A stretch of 64,000 bases of DNA from SAR11 cluster bacterium PRT-SC02 (GTDB taxonomy: Bacteria > Pseudomonadota > Alphaproteobacteria > Pelagibacterales > Pelagibacteraceae). The stretch is from assembly GCA_001321855.1 (NCBI GenBank), contig JPUP01000078.1:1-64000 (forward strand), given 5' to 3'. Each line of letters starts with the position of its first letter. The stretch's first letter is position 1. Below, one piece after another: positions 27,398 to 36,412 of this stretch. Under the pieces are notes generated by a model. The model did no database searches. It saw nothing but the letters and a program-made list of their open reading frames with translations, and was not told the DNA's origin. The translations under genes and the position numbers were made by a program.

Positions 27398-28297
27398 ATG
27401 TCGATAAAATTAGGAATAGCACCTATAGCATGGAGTAATGATGATATGCCTGAATTAGGTGGCAAAACTTCATTAGAGCAATGTTTAAAAGAGGCCAGTA
27501 TGGCAGGCTTTACTGGAATTGAGTCTGGCGGAAAGTTTCCAATGGACTCTAATGAACTTATTCCAAAGCTAAACAAAGAGAAACTCAAATTATGTTCAGG
27601 TTGGTATGGAGCTCAACTTCTTAAAAGATCACCAAAAGAGGAATTTAAACTTATGCAAAAACAGCTTAAACTATTCAAAGATTGTGAATCCCCCTGCATG
27701 GTTTTTGCCGAAGTAACAGACTCTATTCAAGGAGATCCCAGAACCCCATTATCAAAAAGACCTATATTATCAAAAGATGATTGGAAAAAATTTATTAATT
27801 CCATAAATGAGATTAGTAAAATGATGATAGATGAAAACATGCCATTAGCTTATCATCATCACATGGGGACTATAATAGAAACTGAGGATGATACTTGTAG
27901 ACTTATAGAAAATACGAATGATACAGTTAAATTATTAGTGGATACTGGCCATATGTTTTTTGCAAAAGGGAACTCCATTAAATTAGTTGAAAATTTTTAT
28001 GAACGTATAATTCATGTTCATTGCAAAGACATTAGAAAAGATATTTTAAAAAAATCTTTAAGAAATGACTCGACATTCAGACAAGCATTTTTAGATGGGG
28101 CATTTACCGTGCCAGGTGATGGATGTATTGACTACATTCCTTTTTTAAACGCTTTAAAAAAAAAAAATTATTCAGGATGGCTTGTGGTAGAAGCTGAACA
28201 AGATCCAGCTAAGGCAAATCCATTTGAATATGCAAAAATAGGTTTTAATTATTTAAGCAAAACTGCAAAACAATGTGGTTTTGAAATCACTAATTAA
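27398..28297 (+). CDS. iolE: Myo-inosose-2 dehydratase (IolE)
   Basis: 299-aa TIM-barrel of the xylose-isomerase-like family. The opening IKLGIAPIAWSNDDMPELGG is the IolE signature; later come LAYHHHMGTIIET, LLVDTGHMFFAKG and HVHCKDIR with metal-binding His/Asp/Glu residues, and VPGDGCIDYIPFLNAL. It dehydrates 2-keto-myo-inositol to the dione that IolD hydrolyses. It is a lone plus-strand gene, divergent from iolG, and its end overlaps the convergent hypothetical gene by 4 bases. Confidence 0.93.
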   Translation: MSIKLGIAPIAWSNDDMPELGGKTSLEQCLKEASMAGFTGIESGGKFPMDSNELIPKLNKEKLKLCSGWYGAQLLKRSPKEEFKLMQKQLKLFKDCESPCMVFAEVTDSIQGDPRTPLSKRPILSKDDWKKFINSINEISKMMIDENMPLAYHHHMGTIIETEDDTCRLIENTNDTVKLLVDTGHMFFAKGNSIKLVENFYERIIHVHCKDIRKDILKKSLRNDSTFRQAFLDGAFTVPGDGCIDYIPFLNALKKKNYSGWLVVEAEQDPAKANPFEYAKIGFNYLSKTAKQCGFEITN

Positions 28298-28803
28298 CGA
28301 TATAAAGAAACTAATTCATTATTGCCAGCAGCCACACAAGGCGATTTAACACAAGTGCCAACTACCCATTCAGAACCTGCCTCTGACTCAAAATTATTTG
28401 AAGAAACGAAAATTATACCTTTATCTGTAGATTGACCCGCTTTACCCTCTGCTTGAATTCTAGGATCTTGAGATGTTTGAATTAAAGGTTTTTCTATTGA
28501 ATAAGGGTTTTTTAGTTCAATATTAGATAATACATAACTTACGATTTTATCTGACGTCCAAACAGCATTACATTTTTCGCCCCATGATGTTAAAGCTTTT
28601 TCATTTGAACTACAGATATTTACCTGATCGTTGATAAAATTAATAACTGATTTATGATTATATTTTATATCGTTTGCTTTTTGTAAAACTTCTGATCTAG
28701 TTGAGGCTGTCCATATTAACATTACAACTACATATGTAATAGAACTTAAAACTAAAATTTCTAATGGACCAAAATTCTTAAATTTCCTGGTTACGTTTAT
28801 CAT
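28294..28803 (-). CDS. Single-pass membrane protein, possibly pilin-like
   Basis: 169 aa, not recognised with confidence. One hydrophobic segment at about residues 13-32 (PLEILVLSSITYVVVMLIW) is followed by a polar domain with paired cysteines (ICSSNEKALTSWGEKC and CVKSPC). A short charged leader, one N-terminal helix and C-terminal disulfide candidates recall type IV pilins, but the prepilin GF.L.E cleavage pattern is not met exactly. It overlaps the hydroxyacid dehydrogenase start by 4 bases. Confidence 0.45.
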   Translation of the reverse strand: MINVTRKFKNFGPLEILVLSSITYVVVMLIWTASTRSEVLQKANDIKYNHKSVINFINDQVNICSSNEKALTSWGEKCNAVWTSDKIVSYVLSNIELKNPYSIEKPLIQTSQDPRIQAEGKAGQSTDKGIIFVSSNNFESEAGSEWVVGTCVKSPCVAAGNNELVSLYR

Positions 28804-29756
28804 AATTTTACAATCATAGATTTATCAATCTTATTATTAAAAAAATCAATAATATTTTTAGTTGATTCTAAAGACATTCTTGATTTACACTCGTTTGTAA
28901 ATGTTGCTGAATGTGGACTTAGCAAAACTTTTTTATTAGATAATAGTGGATTTATTTTATCAATTGGTTCTTTATCAAAAACATCTAAACCTGCTCCAAA
29001 AATTAAATTTTCTTTTAATGCTTTATCTAAATCATTTTCATTAATAACTCCACCTCTAGCTGTATTAATTACAATTGCTTCTCTTTTCATCATTTTAAGT
29101 TTAGAATAGTTAATCAAGTTTTTAGTTTTTTCAGTTAGTGGAACATGAAAAGAAATGTAGTCACAAATTTTTAATCCATCATCGAGATTTTCAATTTTTT
29201 CTCCCCCAAAACTTTCTATAGTTTCTTTTGAAACAAAAGGGTCAAAAACTTTTATCTTCATTTCAAATCCTAAACATCTTTTTATTAAACTTTGCCCAAT
29301 TCTTCCAAATCCAACGACTAAGATCTCTTTATTATAAAGTTCGAACGTTGTAATAGATGATGCATTTTTTTTAAAATTTCCAATTCTGACTTCGTTGTCA
29401 TATTGGCTCATGCTTTTAGATATAGATAACATCATATAAATTACGTGTTCTGCAACTGCCACAGCATTAGCTTTTGCGGTAATTAATAATGTTATATTGT
29501 TCTTTTTAATATAATTTAAATCAACATTGTCATACCCAACACCATGTCTAGATATAACTTTCAAGTTTTTGCAATTTGACATGATTTTTTCATTCAATTT
29601 TGAAACTCTAAGTGTACAAGCATCAAAATTAGGAAGGGTTTTTATCAAGTTTTCTTCTGAAGTGTCTTCAATTATTTCATGTTCAAAGGCTGGATTATTT
29701 TTTAATAAATCAATTCCATCTTGATGAATCTTTTCTATAATTGCTACTTTATACAT
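28800..29756 (-). CDS. D-2-hydroxyacid dehydrogenase (SerA-like)
   Basis: 318-aa NAD-dependent dehydrogenase. The cofactor fold shows LVVGFGRIGQSLIKRC; active-site Arg, Glu and His lie in NTARGGVINE, VFDKEPID and LSPHSATFTNE. The length fits the short form without an ACT regulatory domain. It could act as 3-phosphoglycerate dehydrogenase or on glyoxylate/hydroxypyruvate; sequence alone does not decide. It lies 7 bases downstream of tRNA-Glu on the same strand. Confidence 0.85.
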   Translation of the reverse strand: MYKVAIIEKIHQDGIDLLKNNPAFEHEIIEDTSEENLIKTLPNFDACTLRVSKLNEKIMSNCKNLKVISRHGVGYDNVDLNYIKKNNITLLITAKANAVAVAEHVIYMMLSISKSMSQYDNEVRIGNFKKNASSITTFELYNKEILVVGFGRIGQSLIKRCLGFEMKIKVFDPFVSKETIESFGGEKIENLDDGLKICDYISFHVPLTEKTKNLINYSKLKMMKREAIVINTARGGVINENDLDKALKENLIFGAGLDVFDKEPIDKINPLLSNKKVLLSPHSATFTNECKSRMSLESTKNIIDFFNNKIDKSMIVKL

Positions 29757-29763
29757 TTATTTT

Positions 29764-29838
29764 TGGCGGTCCCAAGGGGAATCGAACCCCTCTTTCATGG
29801 ATGAAAACCATGTGTCCTAACCGATAGACGATGGGACC
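29764..29838 (-). tRNA. tRNA-Glu (anticodon TTC)
   Basis: Reads GGTCCCATCG...CTTGGGACC G CCA on the minus strand, with a TTTTCAT anticodon loop (anticodon TTC), an AGAGGGGTTCGATTCCCC T-arm and an encoded CCA. Its 5' 22 bases coincide with the last codons and stop of recJ. Confidence 0.96.
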
Positions 29839-31601
29839 GTATTTTTGATTGTCTTATTAACAGAAATATCATCTATAATAAACTCTACATTTTTCTCACC
29901 TCTCCACTCATTTAGGGACAATTTTCCTGCCAAGTTGATAGTTTTGTTGTTTTTGCTTAATAAATATTGTCCAATTTCATTATTTATAACATTAAATGCT
30001 ATTGATTTTAGATTTGATCCATCTTTGCCCTCTAAGATGGATTTAACATGATTTTCGCCAACAACAAATGATTTTACAACTTTCATATCTTCAATGATAA
30101 ATTTTGGCTCTGGATTGCCAGAACCAAATGGTGACAAAAGATTAATTTTTTTAAAAAAATCTATATTTAAAGCAGACGGAGATATTTGAGAATCAATATA
30201 AAGATTTTTTTCAAAAGATTTGAAATTTTTTGCAGATTTAAATTTGCTAAACACAAATTCTTCAAATAATTTCAAGTTAGATATTTTAATAGAAAAACCA
30301 CCAGCCATTTTATGGCCACCGCCTTTGATTAATATCTTTTTTTGGACAGCCGCTAGTATTACTGAACCTATATCAAAACCTACGATTGATCTAGCCGAAC
30401 CCTTACCGTTTTTACCATCAGTGGTAATAATAATTGTTGGTTTATTGTAAATGTCTTTAATTCTTGAAGCCACTATTCCAATTATACCCTCATGCCAATT
30501 TCGACCATTCAATATTATGACTGGATTCTCTTTTTTTATTGGCACATCATTAATTATCTCATCAAGAAGTTTTTTCTCTAAACTTTTCCTTTCTGTATTA
30601 TATAAGTTTAAATCAGTCGCTATTTTATATACTTCAGATGAATTAATATTTAAAAGTAAATTAGCACCATGACTACATTTGCCAACTCTACCACCAGCAT
30701 TTATCCTGGGACCTAAAACATAACCTAGGTGATAAGTGGTTGGAGTGGTTTGTATATCACATATATCAATTAGAGTTTTGAGACCTAAGTTTTTTCTTAA
30801 TCTAATAATCTCAAGACCTTGTTTTACTAAAGCTCTATTTAAACCTATAAGAGGAACAACATCGCATACGGTTCCTATTGATACGAGATCTAAAAAATTT
30901 AATAAATTTGGTTCATTAATATTATTCTCTACAAACCAATTGTTTTCTCTAAGTTTTTTATTTAAAGCAACTAAAAATAAAAATGTTACGCCCGCTGCAC
31001 ATAAATAATTTAAATTTGAATTATCGTCAAATCTATTAGGGTTCACTATCGAATAAGCTTTTGGGAGGGTTAAATCAGATTGGTGGTGATCTAAAACAAT
31101 TACATCAGTTTCATTGGAATGAGCAAACTTTATTGGATCGTAAGATACAGTTCCACAATCAACGGTAAAAATTAATTTCACCTTATTTTTGATGAATTTT
31201 TTAAAAGTTTCAATGTTTGGCCCATAACCCTCTTTTTTTCGATCTGGAATATAAATATCATATTTATAATTTATTAATTTAAAGTAATTGCCAAGAATGG
31301 CAGTGGAAGAAGCTCCATCAACATCATAATCGCCAAAGATAGCAATTTTACTTTTTTTTAATATAGTTTCGTAAGTTTTTATAACGGCCTTATCCATATC
31401 TTTAAGAATATTTGGATTTGGCAACATATTTTTGATTGATGGGTTAATAAATAATTTAATTTCATTTTTATGAATCTTTCTTATTGCTAAAAGTTTTGAC
31501 GTAATTTCATCTAAATAATAATTTTCTTTAATATAGTTGGAATAATTATTGTCAAAATTTTTTAAAATCCATTTTTTACCCGTAAGTGAAATTGATTTCA
31601 T
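29817..31601 (-). CDS. recJ: Single-strand-specific exonuclease RecJ
   Basis: 5'-3' exonuclease for recombination and mismatch repair, 594 aa. DHH-family motifs: IAIFGDYDVDGASSTAIL, FTVDCGTVSYDP, VLDHHQSDLTLP and the later GGRVGKCSHGANLLL; the DHHA1 part has IKGGGHKMAGGFS. The last seven codons and the TAG stop come from the 5' part of tRNA-Glu. It overlaps glpX by 4 bases. In alphaproteobacteria recJ, glpX and hom often cluster as here. Confidence 0.96.
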   Translation of the reverse strand: MKSISLTGKKWILKNFDNNYSNYIKENYYLDEITSKLLAIRKIHKNEIKLFINPSIKNMLPNPNILKDMDKAVIKTYETILKKSKIAIFGDYDVDGASSTAILGNYFKLINYKYDIYIPDRKKEGYGPNIETFKKFIKNKVKLIFTVDCGTVSYDPIKFAHSNETDVIVLDHHQSDLTLPKAYSIVNPNRFDDNSNLNYLCAAGVTFLFLVALNKKLRENNWFVENNINEPNLLNFLDLVSIGTVCDVVPLIGLNRALVKQGLEIIRLRKNLGLKTLIDICDIQTTPTTYHLGYVLGPRINAGGRVGKCSHGANLLLNINSSEVYKIATDLNLYNTERKSLEKKLLDEIINDVPIKKENPVIILNGRNWHEGIIGIVASRIKDIYNKPTIIITTDGKNGKGSARSIVGFDIGSVILAAVQKKILIKGGGHKMAGGFSIKISNLKLFEEFVFSKFKSAKNFKSFEKNLYIDSQISPSALNIDFFKKINLLSPFGSGNPEPKFIIEDMKVVKSFVVGENHVKSILEGKDGSNLKSIAFNVINNEIGQYLLSKNNKTINLAGKLSLNEWRGEKNVEFIIDDISVNKTIKNTVPSSIG

Positions 31602-32542
31602 TTTTTTATTTTATTTGTTATTTTTTTTTTAATTTTTTTATTTTTGTGCAAAGCATATGTTGAAGCTAAAAAATAATCATTTTCTTCTTTAATGCCATTT
31701 ATTATTTTTCCATCGGTTATTGCTGTAGCGCAAAAAATTGCATCTCCTTTTATAATTTCATTTATATTATATTTTTGTTTTGGATCTTTTATTCCCATTT
31801 TTAGAGATCTTTTAGCCTCCTCTTCATTTTTTAAAACTAATCTAGTTTGAATTTGACCTCCTAAACAAGATAATGCTGCTGCCGCTAATACTCCCTCAGG
31901 TGCACCACCAATACCCATATAAATATCTATTGGGGACTTCTCATCACAGACTGCCATCACACCATAAACGTCACCATCAGTTATGAATTCAATTTTAACA
32001 CCAATTTTTTTAAGTTCATTAATTATGTTTTCATGTCTAGGTCTTTTTAAAACACATGCTGTAATATCGTTTTTTTTTTTATTCATCGCTTTTGATAATA
32101 ATTCTATATTTTCCCCAACTGTATTATCTAAGTCTAAAAGATTATTAGGTAAATTTGAACCTATTGCAATTTTTTCCATGTAAGTATCTGGTGCAGACAA
32201 TATATTATTTTTTTCTGTGACCGCGATCATAGAAAAGGAATTTGGTAAATTATTAGCTACAAAATTTGTACCTTCCAGAGGATCTAGTGCTATATCTAAG
32301 ACTTGACCTTTATTTGTTCCTACTTTTTCACCAATATAAAGCATTGGTGCTTCGTCCATTTCTCCCTCTCCTATTACTATTTGACCAATCATATCAATTT
32401 TATTTAATTGATATCTCATTTCATCGACGGCACCTTTATCAGCAAGCTTTTTATCACCTTTTCCTATATGCCTATAAGCTCCGAACGCAGCTCGTTCTGT
32501 AACTTCTATGAATTTATTTAGATAAGCTGGATCTATCGACAT
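31598..32542 (-). CDS. glpX: Fructose-1,6-bisphosphatase class II (GlpX)
   Basis: 314 aa. Typical GlpX motifs: ERAAFGAYRHIGKGDKK, MIGQIVIGEGEMDEAPMLYIGEKVG, LDIALDPLEGTNFVANN and YMGIGGAPEGVLAAAAL. It dephosphorylates fructose-1,6-bisphosphate for gluconeogenesis with divalent metals. The C-terminal tail is lysine-rich. It sits between hom (1-base overlap) and recJ (4-base overlap), a standard alphaproteobacterial order. Confidence 0.95.
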   Translation of the reverse strand: MSIDPAYLNKFIEVTERAAFGAYRHIGKGDKKLADKGAVDEMRYQLNKIDMIGQIVIGEGEMDEAPMLYIGEKVGTNKGQVLDIALDPLEGTNFVANNLPNSFSMIAVTEKNNILSAPDTYMEKIAIGSNLPNNLLDLDNTVGENIELLSKAMNKKKNDITACVLKRPRHENIINELKKIGVKIEFITDGDVYGVMAVCDEKSPIDIYMGIGGAPEGVLAAAALSCLGGQIQTRLVLKNEEEAKRSLKMGIKDPKQKYNINEIIKGDAIFCATAITDGKIINGIKEENDYFLASTYALHKNKKIKKKITNKIKK

Positions 32543-33837
32543 TAATCATTTTCTATTCTTATTAATTTCGGTTTTCCAATAATATATGCTTTTTTTTCCA
32601 ACTTTTTTAAAGATTTTGTTAATAAGTCATTTTTGCAATTATGAGTAATAATTACAATTGAAGAACTCAACTTATTTGGATTTGGATCTTGTATTAATCT
32701 TTTTATTGATACTCTATTAGAAGAAAATATACTTGTTATATTCGATAAAACACCATGTTTATCTTTAACATCTAGTTTTATATAAGCAGAAAAAACTCTA
32801 TTAATCATATCGTCAGAAATAATTTTTTTTCTTTGTTTTTTAGAAATTGAAAAAGGATATTTTATATTTCCCCTTAAAATTGAAGATATGTCTGAAATGA
32901 GAGCAGACGTTGTAGCTTCAGGACCAGCACCTTCACCTTGTATAGTGCTTTGCCCAACGGGGTCTCCGTCTACTATGACTGCATTCAAGACACCATCAAT
33001 ACTCGCTATATAAGAAGTTTTTTTAACTAAGGATGGATGAACTCTTTGACAGATCTTATTGTTAATCAATTCAGCGATACCAAGTAATTTAATTTTATAT
33101 CCTAATTTATCTGCATTAATTATGTCTTTTTTATCTATAAAATTTATTCCCTCAATATGAATTTTATTATTAAGAAAGGAATTAAAACACAAAGATGATA
33201 ATATTTTAAGTTTTGATGCAACATCATCTCCATTTATGTCAGAAGATGGATTTGCTTCAGCGTACCCAAGATCTTGTGCTTTTTTTAAAGCTTTTTGAAA
33301 AGACAGTTTATCTTTATACATTGATGTTAAAATATAGTTGCTGGTTCCATTTAAAACACCTTGTACTTTTGATATTCTATTAGCAATCAAACCTTCCTTT
33401 AAAGATCTTATAATAGGAACACCACCACATACAGCAGCCTCATATTCCAAATTTACTTTATTTTTTTCTGCTATTTTAGATAAATCATCTCCATATTTAG
33501 CAATTAAGGCTTTATTTGCAGTAACAACATGTTTTTTATTCTTTAGTGCGCTAAAAACTAAATTTTTAGCTGGACCTTCCGCTCCGCCAATCAATTCAAC
33601 GATTATATCAACTTTTTTTGATTTTGCAGCATCCATGTAGTTTTTAAGCCATTTAGATTTTGGTATCTTAATTTTTCTTTTTTTTTTGATATTTTTTGCT
33701 GATATAAATATGATTTTAGGTTTTGAAGTATTTTTTTTTTCTAGTTGCTTAATATTAGCGCTAAGAAATTTATACAAATAAGATCCAATATTTCCAAGAC
33801 CTACGATTGCTATATTCATTATTCTTTTTTTTTTCAT
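32542..33837 (-). CDS. hom: Homoserine dehydrogenase
   Basis: 431 aa; converts aspartate semialdehyde to homoserine on the path to threonine and methionine. The NAD(P) site is IAIVGLGNIGSYLYKF; substrate/catalytic segments include VTANKALIAKYG, LEYEAAVCGGVPIIRSLKEG and GVLNGTSNYILT. A C-terminal ACT domain (DKHGVLSNITSIFSSNRVSIKRLIQ) suggests feedback control by an amino acid. An in-frame ATG six codons in (33819) is an equally good start. Confidence 0.96.
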   Translation of the reverse strand: MKKKRIMNIAIVGLGNIGSYLYKFLSANIKQLEKKNTSKPKIIFISAKNIKKKRKIKIPKSKWLKNYMDAAKSKKVDIIVELIGGAEGPAKNLVFSALKNKKHVVTANKALIAKYGDDLSKIAEKNKVNLEYEAAVCGGVPIIRSLKEGLIANRISKVQGVLNGTSNYILTSMYKDKLSFQKALKKAQDLGYAEANPSSDINGDDVASKLKILSSLCFNSFLNNKIHIEGINFIDKKDIINADKLGYKIKLLGIAELINNKICQRVHPSLVKKTSYIASIDGVLNAVIVDGDPVGQSTIQGEGAGPEATTSALISDISSILRGNIKYPFSISKKQRKKIISDDMINRVFSAYIKLDVKDKHGVLSNITSIFSSNRVSIKRLIQDPNPNKLSSSIVIITHNCKNDLLTKSLKKLEKKAYIIGKPKLIRIEND

Positions 33838-33839
33838 TT

Positions 33840-34370
33840 TTAATTAAGTGATGTTATATCAGGAAATTTATTTCCCCTACTCTTTTTTAAAATATATTCT
33901 GATATGCTTTCTATATCGCATTTTTCAATTATACTACAAATATCTACTTGTTCTTTTTTAACAGTTGTTTTTTTTTTAATATTCTGAGTTTTTATTATAC
34001 TATTTGGATTTTCAGTCTCTTCCTTTTTATTGACTTTTTTAACTTTCCTCTTTTCAATTTTAATTTTCTCTTTAATTAATTTTTTTTCTTTTTTATTCAA
34101 TATTTTTAATTCTTTTAAATTTTTATTATCTCTGACTTTTGATAATATAATAGTCTTACCTTTTACATTTTCTTTGGATAAATTATATTCAACTAAATCT
34201 TCATATTTATAAGTTTTTTTTTTTAAAACTCTTACCTCTAAACTTAAATTATCCCTGAAATATTGCTTAGCCTCATCATTGTTTATGCAAACATGGTCAC
34301 CACAAATTATAACAGACTTGGTTTTTTTAGCGCAACTTATTAAAAGAAGGAAAATTATTAAATATCTCAT
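33840..34370 (-). CDS. Lysine-rich lipoprotein of unknown function
   Basis: 176 aa. The lipobox LLLISC (C13) closes a short signal peptide, so the protein should be lipid-anchored. The middle (about residues 85-145) is strongly Lys/Glu-rich and probably extended or coiled; two more cysteines sit near residues 23-28 and two near 145-150. No family recognised. It is sandwiched with 2-4 base spacing between argC and hom, so it is co-expressed with biosynthetic genes without an obvious shared role. Confidence 0.7.
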   Translation of the reverse strand: MRYLIIFLLLISCAKKTKSVIICGDHVCINNDEAKQYFRDNLSLEVRVLKKKTYKYEDLVEYNLSKENVKGKTIILSKVRDNKNLKELKILNKKEKKLIKEKIKIEKRKVKKVNKKEETENPNSIIKTQNIKKKTTVKKEQVDICSIIEKCDIESISEYILKKSRGNKFPDITSLN

Positions 34371-35401
34371 ACTAAGCCCAAAGTTTCTTTAAATTTAAAC
34401 AATATATTCATATTTTGTACTGCCTGACCAGAGGCACCTTTAATAAGATTATCTATAGCAGAAAAAATTATAAGCTTATTTTTAATTTTACTTTGGCAAA
34501 CTGATATTTCACAATTATTGGTATTTATAACATTGCCAGAACCAATTTCTTCATTTGCTTTTTTTATTTTAATAAATATATCGTCTTTGTAGAAACTTTT
34601 AATTTCTCTTAAAATCTTTTTTACTGTAACATTTCTATTTGTTTCAACATATATGGTTGATAACATTCCTCTAAAAGTAGGTATTAAATGAGGATTAAAG
34701 GTATACTGCACCTTAGACTTAATTAATCTTTCAAATTGTTGATCTATTTCAGATGTATGTCTATGATTGGTAACAGCATATGCATATGCAGATTGATAAA
34801 AATTCTTATGTCTAAATTTATTTAAATAATTTTTACCCGCTCCTGAATAACCAGATTTTGAGTCAATCGTAATATTATACCTTTTAATAAGATTTTTCTT
34901 CAATAGTGGTATAAGTGGAATTTGAATAGATGTTGGATAACACCCGGGATTTGAAATTATTCTAAATTTTTTTAAATTATTTTTTTCTAGCTCTGACACC
35001 GAATAAATGGATTTTTTTATTAAATTTTTAGCTAAATGGTTTTTTTTATAAAACTTTTTATAATCTTTTGGATTTGATAATCTAAAATCTGCTGATAAAT
35101 CTATAAATTTAAGTTTGGGATATTTTTTGTATTTTGCTTTAATTATTTTTTGAGCTTCTCTATTAGGTAATGACAAAAAAATTAGATGTAGATCATTATA
35201 ATCGATAGTTGAAATATTTGAAATTGCTGGGAGTTTTTTTTTTATTCTTTTATCAAAAAATTGAATTTTTTTACCAATATTTTTTTGAGCACAAAGATAT
35301 TTTATTTTAACATGTGGATGTTTAGACAATAACAATACTAAATCTAACCCAACATAACCTGTGGCACCTATAACTCCAATTTTAATTAATTTTTTTGACA
35401 T
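34367..35401 (-). CDS. argC: N-acetyl-gamma-glutamyl-phosphate reductase
   Basis: 344 aa; third step of arginine synthesis. The N-terminal Rossmann motif is GVIGATGYVGLDLVLLL; the catalytic cysteine lies in ISNPGCYPTSIQIPL; the His region is AVTNHRHTSEIDQQ. Length is normal. It overlaps the lipoprotein gene by 4 bases and follows rpsI after 45 bases. The rplM-rpsI-argC order is conserved in alphaproteobacteria. Confidence 0.96.
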   Translation of the reverse strand: MSKKLIKIGVIGATGYVGLDLVLLLSKHPHVKIKYLCAQKNIGKKIQFFDKRIKKKLPAISNISTIDYNDLHLIFLSLPNREAQKIIKAKYKKYPKLKFIDLSADFRLSNPKDYKKFYKKNHLAKNLIKKSIYSVSELEKNNLKKFRIISNPGCYPTSIQIPLIPLLKKNLIKRYNITIDSKSGYSGAGKNYLNKFRHKNFYQSAYAYAVTNHRHTSEIDQQFERLIKSKVQYTFNPHLIPTFRGMLSTIYVETNRNVTVKKILREIKSFYKDDIFIKIKKANEEIGSGNVINTNNCEISVCQSKIKNKLIIFSAIDNLIKGASGQAVQNMNILFKFKETLGLV

Positions 35402-35446
35402 AAAAAACTTATATCACCGAAATCAAAAATATTAAATTTAAATGAT

Positions 35447-35881
35447 TTATCGTTTAGAAAATTGAAAGCTTCTTCTAGCTTTTCGATGGCCGTATTTTTT
35501 TCTCTCAACAACTCTTGAGTCTCTTGTTGTTAATTTTTCTTTTTTTAAAGTTTTTTTTAATGTGTCGTCTTGTAAAATTAATGCTCTTGAAATACCAAGT
35601 ATTATTGCTCCTGCTTGGCCTGATAACCCTCCACCGTGAACTGAGCATTTCACATCATAGCTTTTTAAAACATTAGAAATCTCCAAAGGACGAGTAACTA
35701 TTAATTGATGAACAGGTCTTTTAAAATAATTGATCATTTTTTTTCCATTAACATATATATTACCAGATCCTTTTTTTAACCAAACTTTTGCAATTGCGTT
35801 TTTTCTTCTTCCAGTCGCGTATTTGCTTTCCTTAAAATCAACTTTTATTTTTTTTAAACTTATTTCTTGAGCTATATTCAT
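35447..35881 (-). CDS. rpsI: Small-subunit ribosomal protein S9 (uS9)
   Basis: 144 aa. The core reads [27 protein letters not shown], then [21 protein letters not shown], and ends in the basic tail [16 protein letters not shown] that reaches the P-site tRNA. The short N-terminal extension is usual in alphaproteobacteria. It overlaps rplM by 4 bases. Confidence 0.97.
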   Translation of the reverse strand: MNIAQEISLKKIKVDFKESKYATGRRKNAIAKVWLKKGSGNIYVNGKKMINYFKRPVHQLIVTRPLEISNVLKSYDVKCSVHGGGLSGQAGAIILGISRALILQDDTLKKTLKKEKLTTRDSRVVERKKYGHRKARRSFQFSKR

Positions 35882-36339
35882 TTTAAAGTTTTATTACTTT
35901 TGTTCAAAGATCCAAAATTAATTATTTTTGGTTTTTGATTTTCGTGAGGATGTTTATCTCCTTTGTATATTTTTAGTTTTGTTAATTGCTTTTTAGATAA
36001 TGGACCACCTGGCAACATTCTTTTTACTGCCAGTTTTAAAATTTCTGAAGATTTATCTTTTTCTTTATAAATATTTGGTGTTATTTCTTTTATACCACCT
36101 GGATGACCTGTGTGTCTGTAATATTTTTTATTTTCCATCTTTTTGCCGGTAAATTTTATTTTCTCAATATTAGTTACAATTACAAAATCACCGTTATCTA
36201 GATGATTATTAAAAGTTGGTTTATTTTTTCCTCTTAGAATTTTTGATATATGCGCTGCCAATCTACCTACGACTAAATTTTCGGCATTAATTACATACCA
36301 ATCATTTTGAAGTTCTTTTTTTTTTGCAAAAGGTGTCAT
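35878..36339 (-). CDS. rplM: Large-subunit ribosomal protein L13 (uL13)
   Basis: 153 aa. Recognised from [60 protein letters not shown] and [24 protein letters not shown]. It heads the rplM-rpsI pair; 73 bases upstream separate it from the heme A synthase gene on the same strand. Confidence 0.97.
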   Translation of the reverse strand: MTPFAKKKELQNDWYVINAENLVVGRLAAHISKILRGKNKPTFNNHLDNGDFVIVTNIEKIKFTGKKMENKKYYRHTGHPGGIKEITPNIYKEKDKSSEILKLAVKRMLPGGPLSKKQLTKLKIYKGDKHPHENQKPKIINFGSLNKSNKTLK

Positions 36340-36412
36340 AAATTATGGCGATAATTACTAATAAATATTGCTAAAGTCAAATATTTAAACGCATTACTTA
36401 ACTGCTAATTAA

